64,000 nt of DNA from Palsa-739 sp035532535 (GTDB lineage: Bacteria; Actinomycetota; Thermoleophilia; Gaiellales; Gaiellaceae), in assembly GCA_035532535.1 (NCBI GenBank), contig DATKQT010000037.1:4528-68527 (forward strand). Direction: 5' to 3'. Both the position numbers and the translations under genes were made by a program. Each line of letters opens with the position of its first letter. Position 1 is the first letter of the stretch. The notes under the pieces were generated by a model. The model made no database searches and was not told the DNA's origin. It saw only the letters and a program-made list of their open reading frames with translations. Shown here one piece after another: positions 40,209-48,695 of this stretch.

Positions 40209-41588
40209 ATGTGCGGCGTCTTCGGCGTGTACGCGCCCGAGCGCGATGTCGCGCGGCTCACGTACTTCGGGCTCTTCTCGCTCCAGCACCGCGGCCAGGA
40301 GTCGGCGGGAATCGCGGTGTCGGAGAACGGCCGGTTGACCGCGCTCCGCGACCTCGGCCTCGTCACGCAGGTTTTCGACGAGCAGAAGCTGCATGCGCTG
40401 CAGGGGCAGGTGGCGATCGGGCACACGCGGTACTCGACGACGGGCTCGTCGGGGTGGGCGAACGCGCAGCCGCTCGTGCAGCATGGGCGGAACCGCACGG
40501 TCGCGCTCGGGCACAACGGCAACCTCGTCAACGCCGACGTGCTGCGCGACGAGCTCCGCGCCGATGGCGCGACGCTGCGCGGAACGTCCGACAGCGAGGT
40601 GATCGCGGCACTGATCGCGAACGCCGACGCGCCGCTCGAGGAGGCGGTCGCCGGCGCGATGCGCAAGCTGCAGGGCGCGTACTCGGTCGTCGCGCTGTCG
40701 GAAGGGACGCTGATCGCGTTCCGGGATCCCCTCGGCTTCCGTCCGCTCGTGCTCGGCCGCGTGAACGACGACTGGGTGGTCGCGTCCGAGACGTGCGCGT
40801 TCGACCTCGTCGGCGCGGAGCACGTGCGCGAGGTCGAGCGCGGCGAGATCGTGCTCGTCGACGGGGATGGGATGCGCTCCGTGCAGGCGGTCGAGCCACC
40901 GACCAACGGCGCGCTCTGCATCTTCGAGTTCTTCTATCTCGCGCGACCGGACACGCGGCTCGACGGCATCGAGGTGCACGGCGCGCGTGTCCGGATGGGC
41001 GAGCGGCTCGCGCAGGAGGCGCCCGCGGACGCCGAGCTCGTGCTTCCCATCCCGGACTCGGGGACGCCGGCCGCGATCGGCTTCTCGCGCGCGCTCGGCA
41101 TCCCCTTCAGCGAGGGACTGATCAAGAACCGGTACATCGGGCGCACGTTCATCCAGCCCGACCAGGAGCTGCGGCGCCTCGGCGTGCGACTGAAGTTCAA
41201 CCCGCTCGCGGAGGTGGCGGGCAAGCGCGTCGTCGTCGTCGACGATTCGATCGTGCGCGGGAACACCACGCGCGCGATCGTGCGGATGCTCTTCGACGCC
41301 GGCGCGACCGAGGTGCACGTGCGCATCTCGTCCCCGCCGGTGATCGGGCAGTGCTTCTACGGCATCGACCTCGCCGACCCGCAGGAGATGGTTGCGGCCG
41401 GGAAGACGGTCGAGGAGGTGCGCGAGTACATCGGTGCGAGCTCGCTCGCGTACCTGTCGCACGAGGGGCTCGTCGAGGCAACGCGCAGGCCGGAGTCGGA
41501 TCTCTGCCGCGCCTGCCTCACGCGTCAGTACCCGACCGAGGTCCCGGCCGAGTACGCGAAGCTCCGCTTCGAGCCCGCGCGCGCATAA
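40209..41588 (+). CDS. purF: Amidophosphoribosyltransferase
   Basis: A 459-residue enzyme for the first committed purine step. The N-terminal nucleophile Cys2 follows the initiator Met directly (MCGVFGVY), so there is no propeptide beyond Met. The glutaminase domain has QHRGQESAGIA and GHTRYSTTGSS. The PRT domain has VVVVDDSIVRGNTTR (PRPP loop). The C-terminal Cys pair DLCRACLT suggests the Fe-S-containing B. subtilis type. ATG at 40209, one base after the purL stop. Confidence 0.96.
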   Translation: MCGVFGVYAPERDVARLTYFGLFSLQHRGQESAGIAVSENGRLTALRDLGLVTQVFDEQKLHALQGQVAIGHTRYSTTGSSGWANAQPLVQHGRNRTVALGHNGNLVNADVLRDELRADGATLRGTSDSEVIAALIANADAPLEEAVAGAMRKLQGAYSVVALSEGTLIAFRDPLGFRPLVLGRVNDDWVVASETCAFDLVGAEHVREVERGEIVLVDGDGMRSVQAVEPPTNGALCIFEFFYLARPDTRLDGIEVHGARVRMGERLAQEAPADAELVLPIPDSGTPAAIGFSRALGIPFSEGLIKNRYIGRTFIQPDQELRRLGVRLKFNPLAEVAGKRVVVVDDSIVRGNTTRAIVRMLFDAGATEVHVRISSPPVIGQCFYGIDLADPQEMVAAGKTVEEVREYIGASSLAYLSHEGLVEATRRPESDLCRACLTRQYPTEVPAEYAKLRFEPARA

Positions 41589-41688
41589 GTCGTCACACCG
41601 ACGCCGGGGTACTAGGTACCGGTCGTAGCGGTGCCCCGTGGCAGGCGAAAGGCCGGTACCTAGTACCTGTACGAAAGCGTGACGTCTT
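41587..41688. repeat. Large nested inverted repeat filling the purF/VOC intergenic space
   Basis: A perfect 15-bp repeat, GGTACTAGGTACCGG at 41608-41622 and CCGGTACCTAGTACC at 41653-41667, has a 30-nt loop. A second pair, CGTCAC (41591-41596) and GTGACG (41679-41684), lies exactly 11 nt outside on each side, with AAG/CTT beyond across a T-T mismatch. It fills the whole gap between convergent stops. Without a T-run it may be a bidirectional Rho-independent-like terminator, a protein-binding dyad or a miniature mobile element. Confidence 0.7.
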
Positions 41689-42105
41689 CTACGCGGCCAG
41701 ATCTGCGACGTGCAGGAGCTCGAGCTTGAGCCCGTCCGGGTCGTAGAAGAACACCGCGTAATAGCCCGGCATGTAGCCGTACTCCTGCGGCTCGCTCTCG
41801 AGCGTCCCGCCCGCCTCGACCACCCACTCGGCGCGCTCGTCCACTGCCGCCCGCGACGCAACCTCGATGGCGAGATGGTGCAGCCCGACCGCATAGCGGT
41901 CGACTGCGCCATCCTCGCTCTGCGCCTCGCGCAGCCCGATCGACGTCCCGCGGCCGCTCAGGTACCAGATCGTCTCGCCGCGCTCGCCCTCCACCTCGCT
42001 GATCACGTGCCAGCCGAGCGGGCCGAGCAGGTCGCGATAGAAGGGCAGGCTGCGCTCGATCGAGGAGACGACCAGGTCGACGTGATGGACGCCCCCGGAG
42101 CGCAT
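41689..42105 (-). CDS. VOC-superfamily protein
   Basis: A 138-residue single-chain vicinal oxygen chelate protein. It begins VHHVDLVVSSIERSLPFYRDLLGPLGW, has a central GLHHLAIEV His motif, and ends FFYDPDGLKLELL with the Glu ligand, so a metal site (His, His, Glu) is plausible. Such proteins include dioxygenases and resistance proteins; the substrate is unknown. Convergent with purF and divergent from the next VOC-like gene. Confidence 0.82.
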   Translation of the reverse strand: MRSGGVHHVDLVVSSIERSLPFYRDLLGPLGWHVISEVEGERGETIWYLSGRGTSIGLREAQSEDGAVDRYAVGLHHLAIEVASRAAVDERAEWVVEAGGTLESEPQEYGYMPGYYAVFFYDPDGLKLELLHVADLAA

Positions 42106-42161
42106 GCGATCCGACCCGACTTCGTCGCCGGACGCGCGACTCCTCGTACCATCCGATCCCG

Positions 42162-42773
42162 GTGCATCTGTTCCACTATCACCTCGTCACGAGCCGGGTT
42201 CGCGAGGTCGAGGCGCGCTACATCGGCAAGCTCGGATTCGACCTCGTCGCACGCCACGGGCGGATCGGCGAAGACCTCCAGTCGTACGAGGCGGGGATCT
42301 CGTGGGCGGAGCTGGACGCGCTCGGATTCAAGCTCCGCCTCTCCGAGCTCGAGCTCGGCGCCGTCAACGTCGTGGTGCAGCCGGGGCAGTGGCCACTGCC
42401 GCGCGTCGACCATCTCGGCCTCGCTCTCGACGACGAGGAGTTCGAGCGCGCGATCGCCCGTGCCGAGGACGCGCAACTCCGGGTGCAGGAGCACGGCGGC
42501 CGGCGCACGTTCGTCTCGACGAACACGGGTTACCGCCTCGAGCTCCATCCGCCGCGCGACTGGATCGACGACCTGCTCGGCCAGGCCGACCGGCTTCGGA
42601 TCTCCGAGCTGCACCTGAAGGCGGACGGTCCCGAAGGGAAGGCGGAGGCGCTCGCGCAGATGCTCGACTGCGAGCGGATCGGCGCCGACGTCGAGATCGG
42701 CGAGACGCTCGTCCGCTTCACCCCGGGCGGCCCACAGGGCCGGCCGGAGCTGGAGGCGGAGATGTTCGTCTGA
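42162..42773 (+). CDS. VOC-like hypothetical protein
   Basis: A 203-residue protein with two beta-alpha-beta-type segments (FHYHLVTSRVREVEARYIGKLGFDLV and RVDHLGLALDDEEFERAIARAED), TGYRLELHPP and a C-terminal extension with AQMLDCERIGADVEIGETLVRFTPGG. The pattern suggests a VOC fold plus an extra half domain. No close functional match is recognised. GTG start at 42162. It ends 22 bp before purM and may be co-transcribed. Confidence 0.68.
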   Translation: MHLFHYHLVTSRVREVEARYIGKLGFDLVARHGRIGEDLQSYEAGISWAELDALGFKLRLSELELGAVNVVVQPGQWPLPRVDHLGLALDDEEFERAIARAEDAQLRVQEHGGRRTFVSTNTGYRLELHPPRDWIDDLLGQADRLRISELHLKADGPEGKAEALAQMLDCERIGADVEIGETLVRFTPGGPQGRPELEAEMFV

Positions 42774-42795
42774 GTTCCGGCCTAGACTCGACTTC

Positions 42796-43692
42796 TTGAC
42801 GAAGGACACGCGCACGTACGAGGCCGCCGGCGTCTCCCTCGGCACCGCCGATGCTGTCGTCGGGCGCCTGCGCGCGGCGGTGGAATCGACCGGCGCCACC
42901 GGCTTCGGCCGCTTCGCCGGCCTCTTCCCGCTCGACGAGCACCGCTTTCTGGCCGCCTCGACCGACAGCGTCGGGTCGAAGCTCATGCTCCACCGTCGCG
43001 CGGGAACGTTGCGCTGGGGCGGGATGGACCTCGCCGCCCACTGCATCGACGATGTCCTCTGCTCCGGAGCCGAGCCGCTCTTCCTGCTCGACTACGTGGC
43101 CGCGGCCCACGTCGACCTCGAGCAGGTGGCCGAGCTCGTCGAGGGAGCCGCGGAAGTCTGCCGCGCCGCCGGCTGCGCGCTCATCGGCGGCGAGACCGCG
43201 GAGCTGCCCGGCGTCTACCGCGACCAGGAGCTCGACTTCGCCGGCACCTGCGTCGGCATCGTCGAACGCGACCGCCTCATCGACGGGTCGCGCTGCGCAC
43301 CGGGTGACGTCGTGGTCGGCTTTCCCTCCAGCGGCCTGCACACGAACGGCTTCTCACTCGTCCGCACGCTCGGAGAGATCGATCCCGCGTGCCTCACACC
43401 GCATCGCCTCTACCTCGACGACGTGCACGAGCTGCGCGCGCATGCGGACGTGAAGGCGCTCGCGCACGTCACCGGCGGCGGGATCCTCGGCAACCTCTCG
43501 CGCGTGCTCCCCGACGGAGTGCACGCCCACATCGACTGGGACGCATGGGAACGACCGCCGGTGTTCGACTGGCTCGCGGACCAAGGTGTCGCCGAGGAGG
43601 AGGCGCGACGCGTCTTCAACCTCGGCATCGGCATGTGCGCGGTCGTGCCGGAAGCACCTGCAGGCGCACTCGTGATCGGAGCGCTGGAGTGA
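42796..43692 (+). CDS. purM: Phosphoribosylformylglycinamidine cyclo-ligase (AIR synthetase)
   Basis: A 298-residue ATP-dependent cyclase forming AIR. It has STDSVGSKLMLH, HCIDDVLCSGAEPLFLLDY, IGGETAELPGVY and a C-terminal AHVTGGGILGNLSRVLPDG. It is a short PurM, lacking part of the C-terminus compared with E. coli (345). TTG start at 42796. The stop overlaps purN by GTGA. Confidence 0.95.
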   Translation: MTKDTRTYEAAGVSLGTADAVVGRLRAAVESTGATGFGRFAGLFPLDEHRFLAASTDSVGSKLMLHRRAGTLRWGGMDLAAHCIDDVLCSGAEPLFLLDYVAAAHVDLEQVAELVEGAAEVCRAAGCALIGGETAELPGVYRDQELDFAGTCVGIVERDRLIDGSRCAPGDVVVGFPSSGLHTNGFSLVRTLGEIDPACLTPHRLYLDDVHELRAHADVKALAHVTGGGILGNLSRVLPDGVHAHIDWDAWERPPVFDWLADQGVAEEEARRVFNLGIGMCAVVPEAPAGALVIGALE

Positions 43693-44225
43693 TCGGCGTC
43701 CTCGTCTCGGGCCGGGGCACGAACCTGCAGGCACTGCTCGACGCCGGCCTGCCGATCGTCGCCGTCGCATCCAACCGCCGCGGCGCGCCCGCGCTGCTCC
43801 GCGTTCCGGAAGAGGCGACCGCAGTGTTCGAGCTCGCCGACTACGACGACCGCAACGCGCGCGACGCCGCAATGGCGGACTGGCTCGAGGAGCAAGGCGT
43901 GGAGCTCGTGGTGCTCGCCGGCTACATGCACGTTCTGACGGCTGCATTCCTCGACCGCTTCCCCGAAGCCGTCGTGAACGTCCATCCCTCGCTCCTCCCC
44001 GACTTCCCGGGCATGCACGCGGTCGAAGAGCAGCTTGCGGCCGGCGTCAGCGAATCGGGCGCGACCGTGCATATCGTCGACGAAGGAGTCGACAGTGGCC
44101 CCGTGCTCGCGCAGGAGCGCGTCCTCGTGCTGCCGGACGACACGCCGTCGACGCTGCACGAGCGCATCCAGGACGCCGAGCACCGTCTCCTCCCCAAGGT
44201 GGTGGCCGAACTGTGCGCGCGCTGA
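43689..44225 (+). CDS. purN: Phosphoribosylglycinamide formyltransferase
   Basis: A 178-residue enzyme transferring formyl from 10-formyl-THF to GAR. It starts GVLVSGRGTNLQALLDAG. The catalytic region is LAGYMHVLTAAF and VNVHPSLLPDFPGMHAVEE (Asn and His), with HIVDEGVDSGPVLAQE supplying the Asp. GTG at 43689 overlaps the purM stop, and the gene overlaps purH by 13 bp. Confidence 0.95.
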   Translation: MIGVLVSGRGTNLQALLDAGLPIVAVASNRRGAPALLRVPEEATAVFELADYDDRNARDAAMADWLEEQGVELVVLAGYMHVLTAAFLDRFPEAVVNVHPSLLPDFPGMHAVEEQLAAGVSESGATVHIVDEGVDSGPVLAQERVLVLPDDTPSTLHERIQDAEHRLLPKVVAELCAR

Positions 44226-45736
44226 TCTCCACGTACGACACGACGGGCCTCGAGGTGTTCGCGCGCGGTCTCGCCGGGCTCGGAGTCGAGCTCGTGACCA
44301 CCGGCGGCAGCACCGACGCATTCCTGCGCGAGCTCGGGCTCGAGCCGACGGTGATCGACGTCCCGCAGATGCTCGGCGGCCGCGTGAAGACGCTGCACCC
44401 ACGCATCCACGCCGGCATCCTCGCGCGCCGCGACAACCCCGAGGACATCGCGACGCTCGCAGAGCACGAGATCGAACCGTTCGACATCGTCTGCATCAAC
44501 CTCTATCCGTTCGAGCAGGTGGCGGCGAAGCAGGGCGTCACCGAGGCGGAAGCGGTGGAGATGATCGACGTCGGCGGCCCGTCGATGCTGCGCGGCGCGG
44601 CGAAGAACTTCGCCCACGTCACGGCTGTCTGCCGTCCGGAGCGCTACGGCTTCGTCCTCGACGAGCTCCGCGAGCACGGTGAGATCTCGCTCGAGACCAG
44701 GAGGGAGCTCGCGGCCGAGGCGTTCGCGACGACGGCGGTCTACGAAGCGGCCATCGCAAACTGGTTCTCCGAGCGCGAATCGTTCCCGGACACGCTCGTG
44801 CTCTCGCTCGACAAGGTGCTCGACCTCTCCTACGGGGAGAACCCGCACCAGCGCGCCGCGTATTACGCCGACCGCGGCGCCCGCGCGCACCTGCTCTCGC
44901 GCGTGGAGCAGCTGCACGGCAAGGCGCTTTCGTTCAACAACCTCAACGACCTGTCCGCCGCACGCGCGATCGGGCGCGAGTTCACGCTGCCGGCCTGCGT
45001 CATCGTCAAGCACGCCAACCCGTGCGGCGTCGCGCTCGGCGCGACCATCGAGGAGGCGTACGACAAGGCGCTCGCGTCCGACCCGGTGTCGGCCTACGGC
45101 GGCATCGTCGTCCTCAACCGTGACGTCGACGCCGCCCTCGGTGAGAAGCTCGCCGAGCAGTTCGTCGAGGTCCTCTTCGCACCGGACTACGACGACGGTG
45201 CCGTCGAGGAACTGCGGCGAAGGCAAGGCACGCGCATCCTCGTCGATCACGAGCGCCGGCGCCCCTCCGCGCAGCAGCGCGGGCTGAAGCGCGTGCTCGG
45301 CGGCGTGCTCGTGCAGGACGCCGACGCCGAGATCGAGGACCGCGACGGCTGGACGGTCGTCGCCGGTACGCCCGACGAGCAGCAGTGGGGTGACCTCGTC
45401 TTCGCCTGGCGCGTGTGCAAGCACGTCCTCTCGAATGCGATCGTCATCGCGACCGACCTCGCGACCATCGGCGTCGGGGCCGGCCAGATGAGCCGCGTGG
45501 ACGCCGTCCGCATCGCGCTCGACAAGGCAGCCGAGTTCGGCCACGACACCAGCGGCGCCGTTCTCGCCTCGGACGCGTTCTTCCCCTTCCCCGACGGGCC
45601 GGAGCTCGCGCTCGACCGGGGCGTGCGCGCGATCGTCCAGCCGGGCGGCTCGAAGCGCGACGACCTCGTGATCGCCGCCGTCGCCGACGCAGGCGCGACA
45701 ATGGTGTTCACGGGTCGCCGCCATTTCCGCCACTAG
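44213..45736 (+). CDS. purH: Bifunctional AICAR formyltransferase / IMP cyclohydrolase
   Basis: A 507-residue fusion catalysing the last two steps to IMP. The N-terminal cyclohydrolase has TTGGSTDAFLRE and GGRVKTLHPRIHAGIL. The C-terminal transformylase has YGENPHQRAAYY, KHANPCGVA with the Lys-His pair, SAYGGIVVLNR and DAFFPFPDG. Full length. GTG start at 44213 overlaps purN. The last 14 bp overlap the start region of the next gene. Confidence 0.96.
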   Translation: MRALISTYDTTGLEVFARGLAGLGVELVTTGGSTDAFLRELGLEPTVIDVPQMLGGRVKTLHPRIHAGILARRDNPEDIATLAEHEIEPFDIVCINLYPFEQVAAKQGVTEAEAVEMIDVGGPSMLRGAAKNFAHVTAVCRPERYGFVLDELREHGEISLETRRELAAEAFATTAVYEAAIANWFSERESFPDTLVLSLDKVLDLSYGENPHQRAAYYADRGARAHLLSRVEQLHGKALSFNNLNDLSAARAIGREFTLPACVIVKHANPCGVALGATIEEAYDKALASDPVSAYGGIVVLNRDVDAALGEKLAEQFVEVLFAPDYDDGAVEELRRRQGTRILVDHERRRPSAQQRGLKRVLGGVLVQDADAEIEDRDGWTVVAGTPDEQQWGDLVFAWRVCKHVLSNAIVIATDLATIGVGAGQMSRVDAVRIALDKAAEFGHDTSGAVLASDAFFPFPDGPELALDRGVRAIVQPGGSKRDDLVIAAVADAGATMVFTGRRHFRH

Positions 45737-46955
45737 TCCCGCACATTTCCGTCTCGTCGCCCGCGCCGACCAGCGCGCCTTCCTCGAGCTCCCGTGGAAC
45801 CTGCCGCTCGAGGACTGGCCGGCGGATCTGCACGTCGATCTTGCGCGCGGCATCAGCCGCCACGTCGTCCGCTTCGTCGAGCTGAACGGCAGGTATTACG
45901 CGCTGAAGGAGCTGCCCGAGCGCCCGGCGGAGCGCGAGTACCGATTGCTCGGCGAGCTCCGCGAGCGGAGCATGCCGGTGGTCGAGCCGATCGGCATCGT
46001 GGCCGAGCGCACGACGGCCGACGGCGAGGAGCTCGACGCGATCCTCATTACGCGCCAGCTCGAGTTTGCGCTGCCGTACCGCCTGATCCTCGGCCGGCGG
46101 ATGCTGCCCGCTCCGGAGGCAACGATCCGTTCGGCGCTCGCCGAGTTGCTCGTCCGGCTCCATCTCGCCGGCTTCTTCTGGGGCGACTGCTCGCTGTCGA
46201 ACGCGCTCTTCCGGCGCGACGCGGGCGCGCTCTCCGCGTATCTCGTCGATGCCGAGACGGGAGAGCTGCACGACCGCCTGTCCGACGGGCAGCGCCTGCA
46301 CGACATCGACATCGCGGAGGAGAACCTCACCGGCGAGTTGTACGACCTCGCGGCCGAGCTGGAACGCGACGTCGTCGACGACCCGTGGGAGTTCGCCGAG
46401 GACGTCCGCAAGCGCTACGAGCAGCTGTGGGCGGAGCTCACGGAGGAGCAAGTCTTCGCCCCGGGCGAGGGGCAGAAGCTCGAGGAGCGCCTGCGCCGGC
46501 TCAACGAGCTCGGGTTCGACGTCGAGGAGGTCGAGCTCGTGCGCGAGGGGGACGAGGTGCGGCTCAAGCTGCACTCCAAGGTGGTGGAGCCAGGCCATCA
46601 CCGTCGGCGGCTCCTCCGCCTGACCGGGCTCGATGCGCAGGAGAATCAGGCGCGCGTGCTGCTGAACGACCTGACCCGGTACAGGGCTTACCTCGAGCGC
46701 ACCGGCGACACGCCCGTGTCGGACGCGGCGGCGGCCGGCCGCTGGCTGAGCGAGATCTTCGAGCCGACGATCGCGTCGATCCCCCGCGAGTTGCGCGGCA
46801 AGCGCGCGGCGGCCGAGATCTTCCACGAGATCCTCGAGCACCGCTGGTTCCTCTCCGAGCAGGCCGGCAAGGACGTCGGGCTCGAACAGGCGAAGCAGTC
46901 GTACATCGAGCAGGTCCTGCGTACTGCCGCAGACGAAAAGCTGCCCTTGCTATAA
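45723..46955 (+). CDS. DUF4032-type protein (kinase-like fold), apparent ATT start
   Basis: About 410 residues from ATT at 45723. The conserved N-terminus LELPWNLPLEDWP, GISRHVVRFVELNGRYYALKELPE and REYRLLGEL resembles the LPS-kinase-like start of DUF4032 proteins. The GFFWGDCSLSNALFRRDAG segment looks like a degenerate kinase catalytic loop. From 45672 onward this frame has no ATG or GTG before the conserved block. A TTG at 45945 would lose about 74 conserved residues. ATT 45723, inside the purH 3' end, fits the expected N-terminus. Role unknown. Confidence 0.8.
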   Translation: MSATSPAHFRLVARADQRAFLELPWNLPLEDWPADLHVDLARGISRHVVRFVELNGRYYALKELPERPAEREYRLLGELRERSMPVVEPIGIVAERTTADGEELDAILITRQLEFALPYRLILGRRMLPAPEATIRSALAELLVRLHLAGFFWGDCSLSNALFRRDAGALSAYLVDAETGELHDRLSDGQRLHDIDIAEENLTGELYDLAAELERDVVDDPWEFAEDVRKRYEQLWAELTEEQVFAPGEGQKLEERLRRLNELGFDVEEVELVREGDEVRLKLHSKVVEPGHHRRRLLRLTGLDAQENQARVLLNDLTRYRAYLERTGDTPVSDAAAAGRWLSEIFEPTIASIPRELRGKRAAAEIFHEILEHRWFLSEQAGKDVGLEQAKQSYIEQVLRTAADEKLPLL

Positions 46956-46995
46956 CCGGCCGCGAACTGCGGCTGTCGACGCAAAGGGGAATTTC

Positions 46996-48477
46996 ATGCC
47001 GCACCGTCTCAGTGTGATTGCCGCGGTCGGGGCCGCGCTCGCGCTGTTCGTCGTTTCTGCAGCGACGGCAGCGATCCAAGCGCCGGACACGACCTCGCAG
47101 ACGAACGACACGACGACGCCGGCCTGCACGTCGCCGGCGCCAGTCGTCCACTACGCCTGGTATCACTGCTACACGCCGTCCGACATCACGTCGGCGTACG
47201 GCGTCAACACCGTGCAGGCCCAGGGAGTCGAGGGGCAGGGCCAGACGATCGTGCTCGTCGACTCGTACGGGAGCCCGACGGCTGCGAGCGACCTGCAGTA
47301 CTTCCACGACACGTTCTATCCCTCGCTGCCGAGCCCGAACTTCCAAGAGCTGTATCCGAACGGACAGCCCGACTACCAGAACGTTGGCAACGGTCAGTCC
47401 GGATCGTCCGGCGCCGCGGGTTGGTCGGGTGAAGCCACGCTCGACATCGAGTGGTCGTATGCGATCGCACCGCTCGCGCACATCGTCCTGATCGCGGTCC
47501 CGCCGGCCGAGACCGAGGGGGTGCAGGGCTTCCCCAACCTCTTCAAGGCGATCAGCGACGAGATCGACGCCACGCCCGACGGCACGGTCTTCTCGATGAG
47601 CTTCGGCGTCACCGAGCAGACGTTCGGCGGCGCGGCGAGCTCGCAGACGGCGAAGTTCGACGCCGTCTTCCAGAAGGGCATCGCGAAGGGCGACACGTTC
47701 TTCGCCTCGTCCGGTGACAGCGGCTCGCAAGGCGTGTCGAAGCAGCACCGCGAGTCGGCGACGTACGCGTACCCGACGGACGGCTGGCCGGCGTCGAGCC
47801 CGTACGTCACCGCCGTCGGCGGTACGCAGCTCCAGTACGGCTGGGCGTGGAACCCGACGAGCGACATCGCGTTCAACGCCGACGGCAGCGCGAACCCGAA
47901 CTACTTCGCGTACGTATCCGGCGGCAACCTGAACGCAGTCTGGAACGAGAGCTGGCTCCCCGCCGCGTCCGGCGGCGGCCCGAGCGTGCTCTATCCGCGA
48001 CCGTCATGGCAGAACGGCGTCGCCGGCGTGATCGGCGGCAACGCTCGCGGTGTGCCGGACGTCGCGTGGAACGCGGCCGTGAACGGCGGCGTGCTCGTCT
48101 ACATCACGGCCTTCCCGCAGATCCAGCGACAAGGGTGGCACGTGTACGGCGGGACGAGCGCGGCCTCGCCGCAGGTGGCGGCGCTCACGGCGCTCGCCGA
48201 GCAAGAGCGTGCGGCCGCGCACAAGCGGCCGCTCGGGAACATCGACCCGCTCCTCTACGCGAACCCACAGTGGTTCACCGACGTCCAGCCGGTGACCGAA
48301 GGGACAGCGCAGAGCGGACAGCTCGTGAACAACCGCGAGTGGGACTACAACGGCGACGGTCTCGCCGTGACGCCCGACGCGGTTCCCGGCTGGCCGGTGC
48401 TGAGTGGCTACGACATGACCACCGGACTCGGCACGCCGAACGCGCCCGCGTACGTCAGCGGGCTCGCCGGCTCGTAA
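46996..48477 (+). CDS. Exported sedolisin-type serine-carboxyl peptidase (S53), no propeptide
   Basis: A 493-residue protein with a signal peptide (VIAAVGAALALFVVSAATAAI). The catalytic set is Glu and Asp in GEATLDIEWS, the oxyanion Asp in FFASSGDSGS and Ser in YGGTSAASPQVAALTA; the C-terminal calcium-site region is SGYDMTTGLGTPN. These are S53 hallmarks. Usual sedolisins carry a ~180-residue activation domain before the catalytic domain; here only about 30 residues separate them. Probably a secreted protease active at low pH. ATG at 46996, 40 bp after the DUF4032-type gene. Confidence 0.88.
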   Translation: MPHRLSVIAAVGAALALFVVSAATAAIQAPDTTSQTNDTTTPACTSPAPVVHYAWYHCYTPSDITSAYGVNTVQAQGVEGQGQTIVLVDSYGSPTAASDLQYFHDTFYPSLPSPNFQELYPNGQPDYQNVGNGQSGSSGAAGWSGEATLDIEWSYAIAPLAHIVLIAVPPAETEGVQGFPNLFKAISDEIDATPDGTVFSMSFGVTEQTFGGAASSQTAKFDAVFQKGIAKGDTFFASSGDSGSQGVSKQHRESATYAYPTDGWPASSPYVTAVGGTQLQYGWAWNPTSDIAFNADGSANPNYFAYVSGGNLNAVWNESWLPAASGGGPSVLYPRPSWQNGVAGVIGGNARGVPDVAWNAAVNGGVLVYITAFPQIQRQGWHVYGGTSAASPQVAALTALAEQERAAAHKRPLGNIDPLLYANPQWFTDVQPVTEGTAQSGQLVNNREWDYNGDGLAVTPDAVPGWPVLSGYDMTTGLGTPNAPAYVSGLAGS

Positions 48478-48486
48478 CGCACTCCC

Positions 48487-48518
48487 ACCGGGCGGCGGCT
48501 TCGCGGCCGCCGCCCGGT
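48487..48518 (+). terminator. Strong hairpin after the sedolisin gene
   Basis: ACCGGGCGGCGGC, loop TTCGCG, GCCGCCGCCCGGT: a perfect 13-bp GC-rich stem starting 9 bp after the sedolisin stop. No T-run follows (TGGG). The strength and position support a terminator or an mRNA 3'-end stabiliser. Confidence 0.6.
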
Positions 48519-48533
48519 TGGGATACTCCACCA

Positions 48534-48626
48534 GTGGAACCGGATCCACGCCGCTGGTACGCGCTCGCGCTCGTCTGTGTCCGCCGCGGGCGTCGTGGCC
48601 GCGCCCGGGCTCGTGCGGGACAGTGA
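48534..48626 (+). pseudogene. Possible remnant of an MFS transporter N-terminus
   Basis: A GTG at 48534 opens 30 codons beginning EPDPRRWYALALVCV, which closely resembles the first residues of DHA2-family drug/proton antiporters in Actinobacteria (DPRRWxALALVCxA...). The sequence then turns to Arg-rich low complexity and stops at 48626. The expected first membrane helix is missing. It could be a decayed gene fragment left in the 218-bp gap between the sedolisin and cystathionine beta-synthase genes; chance resemblance is possible for so short a match. Confidence 0.3.
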
Positions 48627-48695
48627 AGTCGGCGAGGCGGAGGCGGCCCGAGCCCTCTCGTAGACCGCGCTCGGGCATCGAATACGCTTCCGCCC

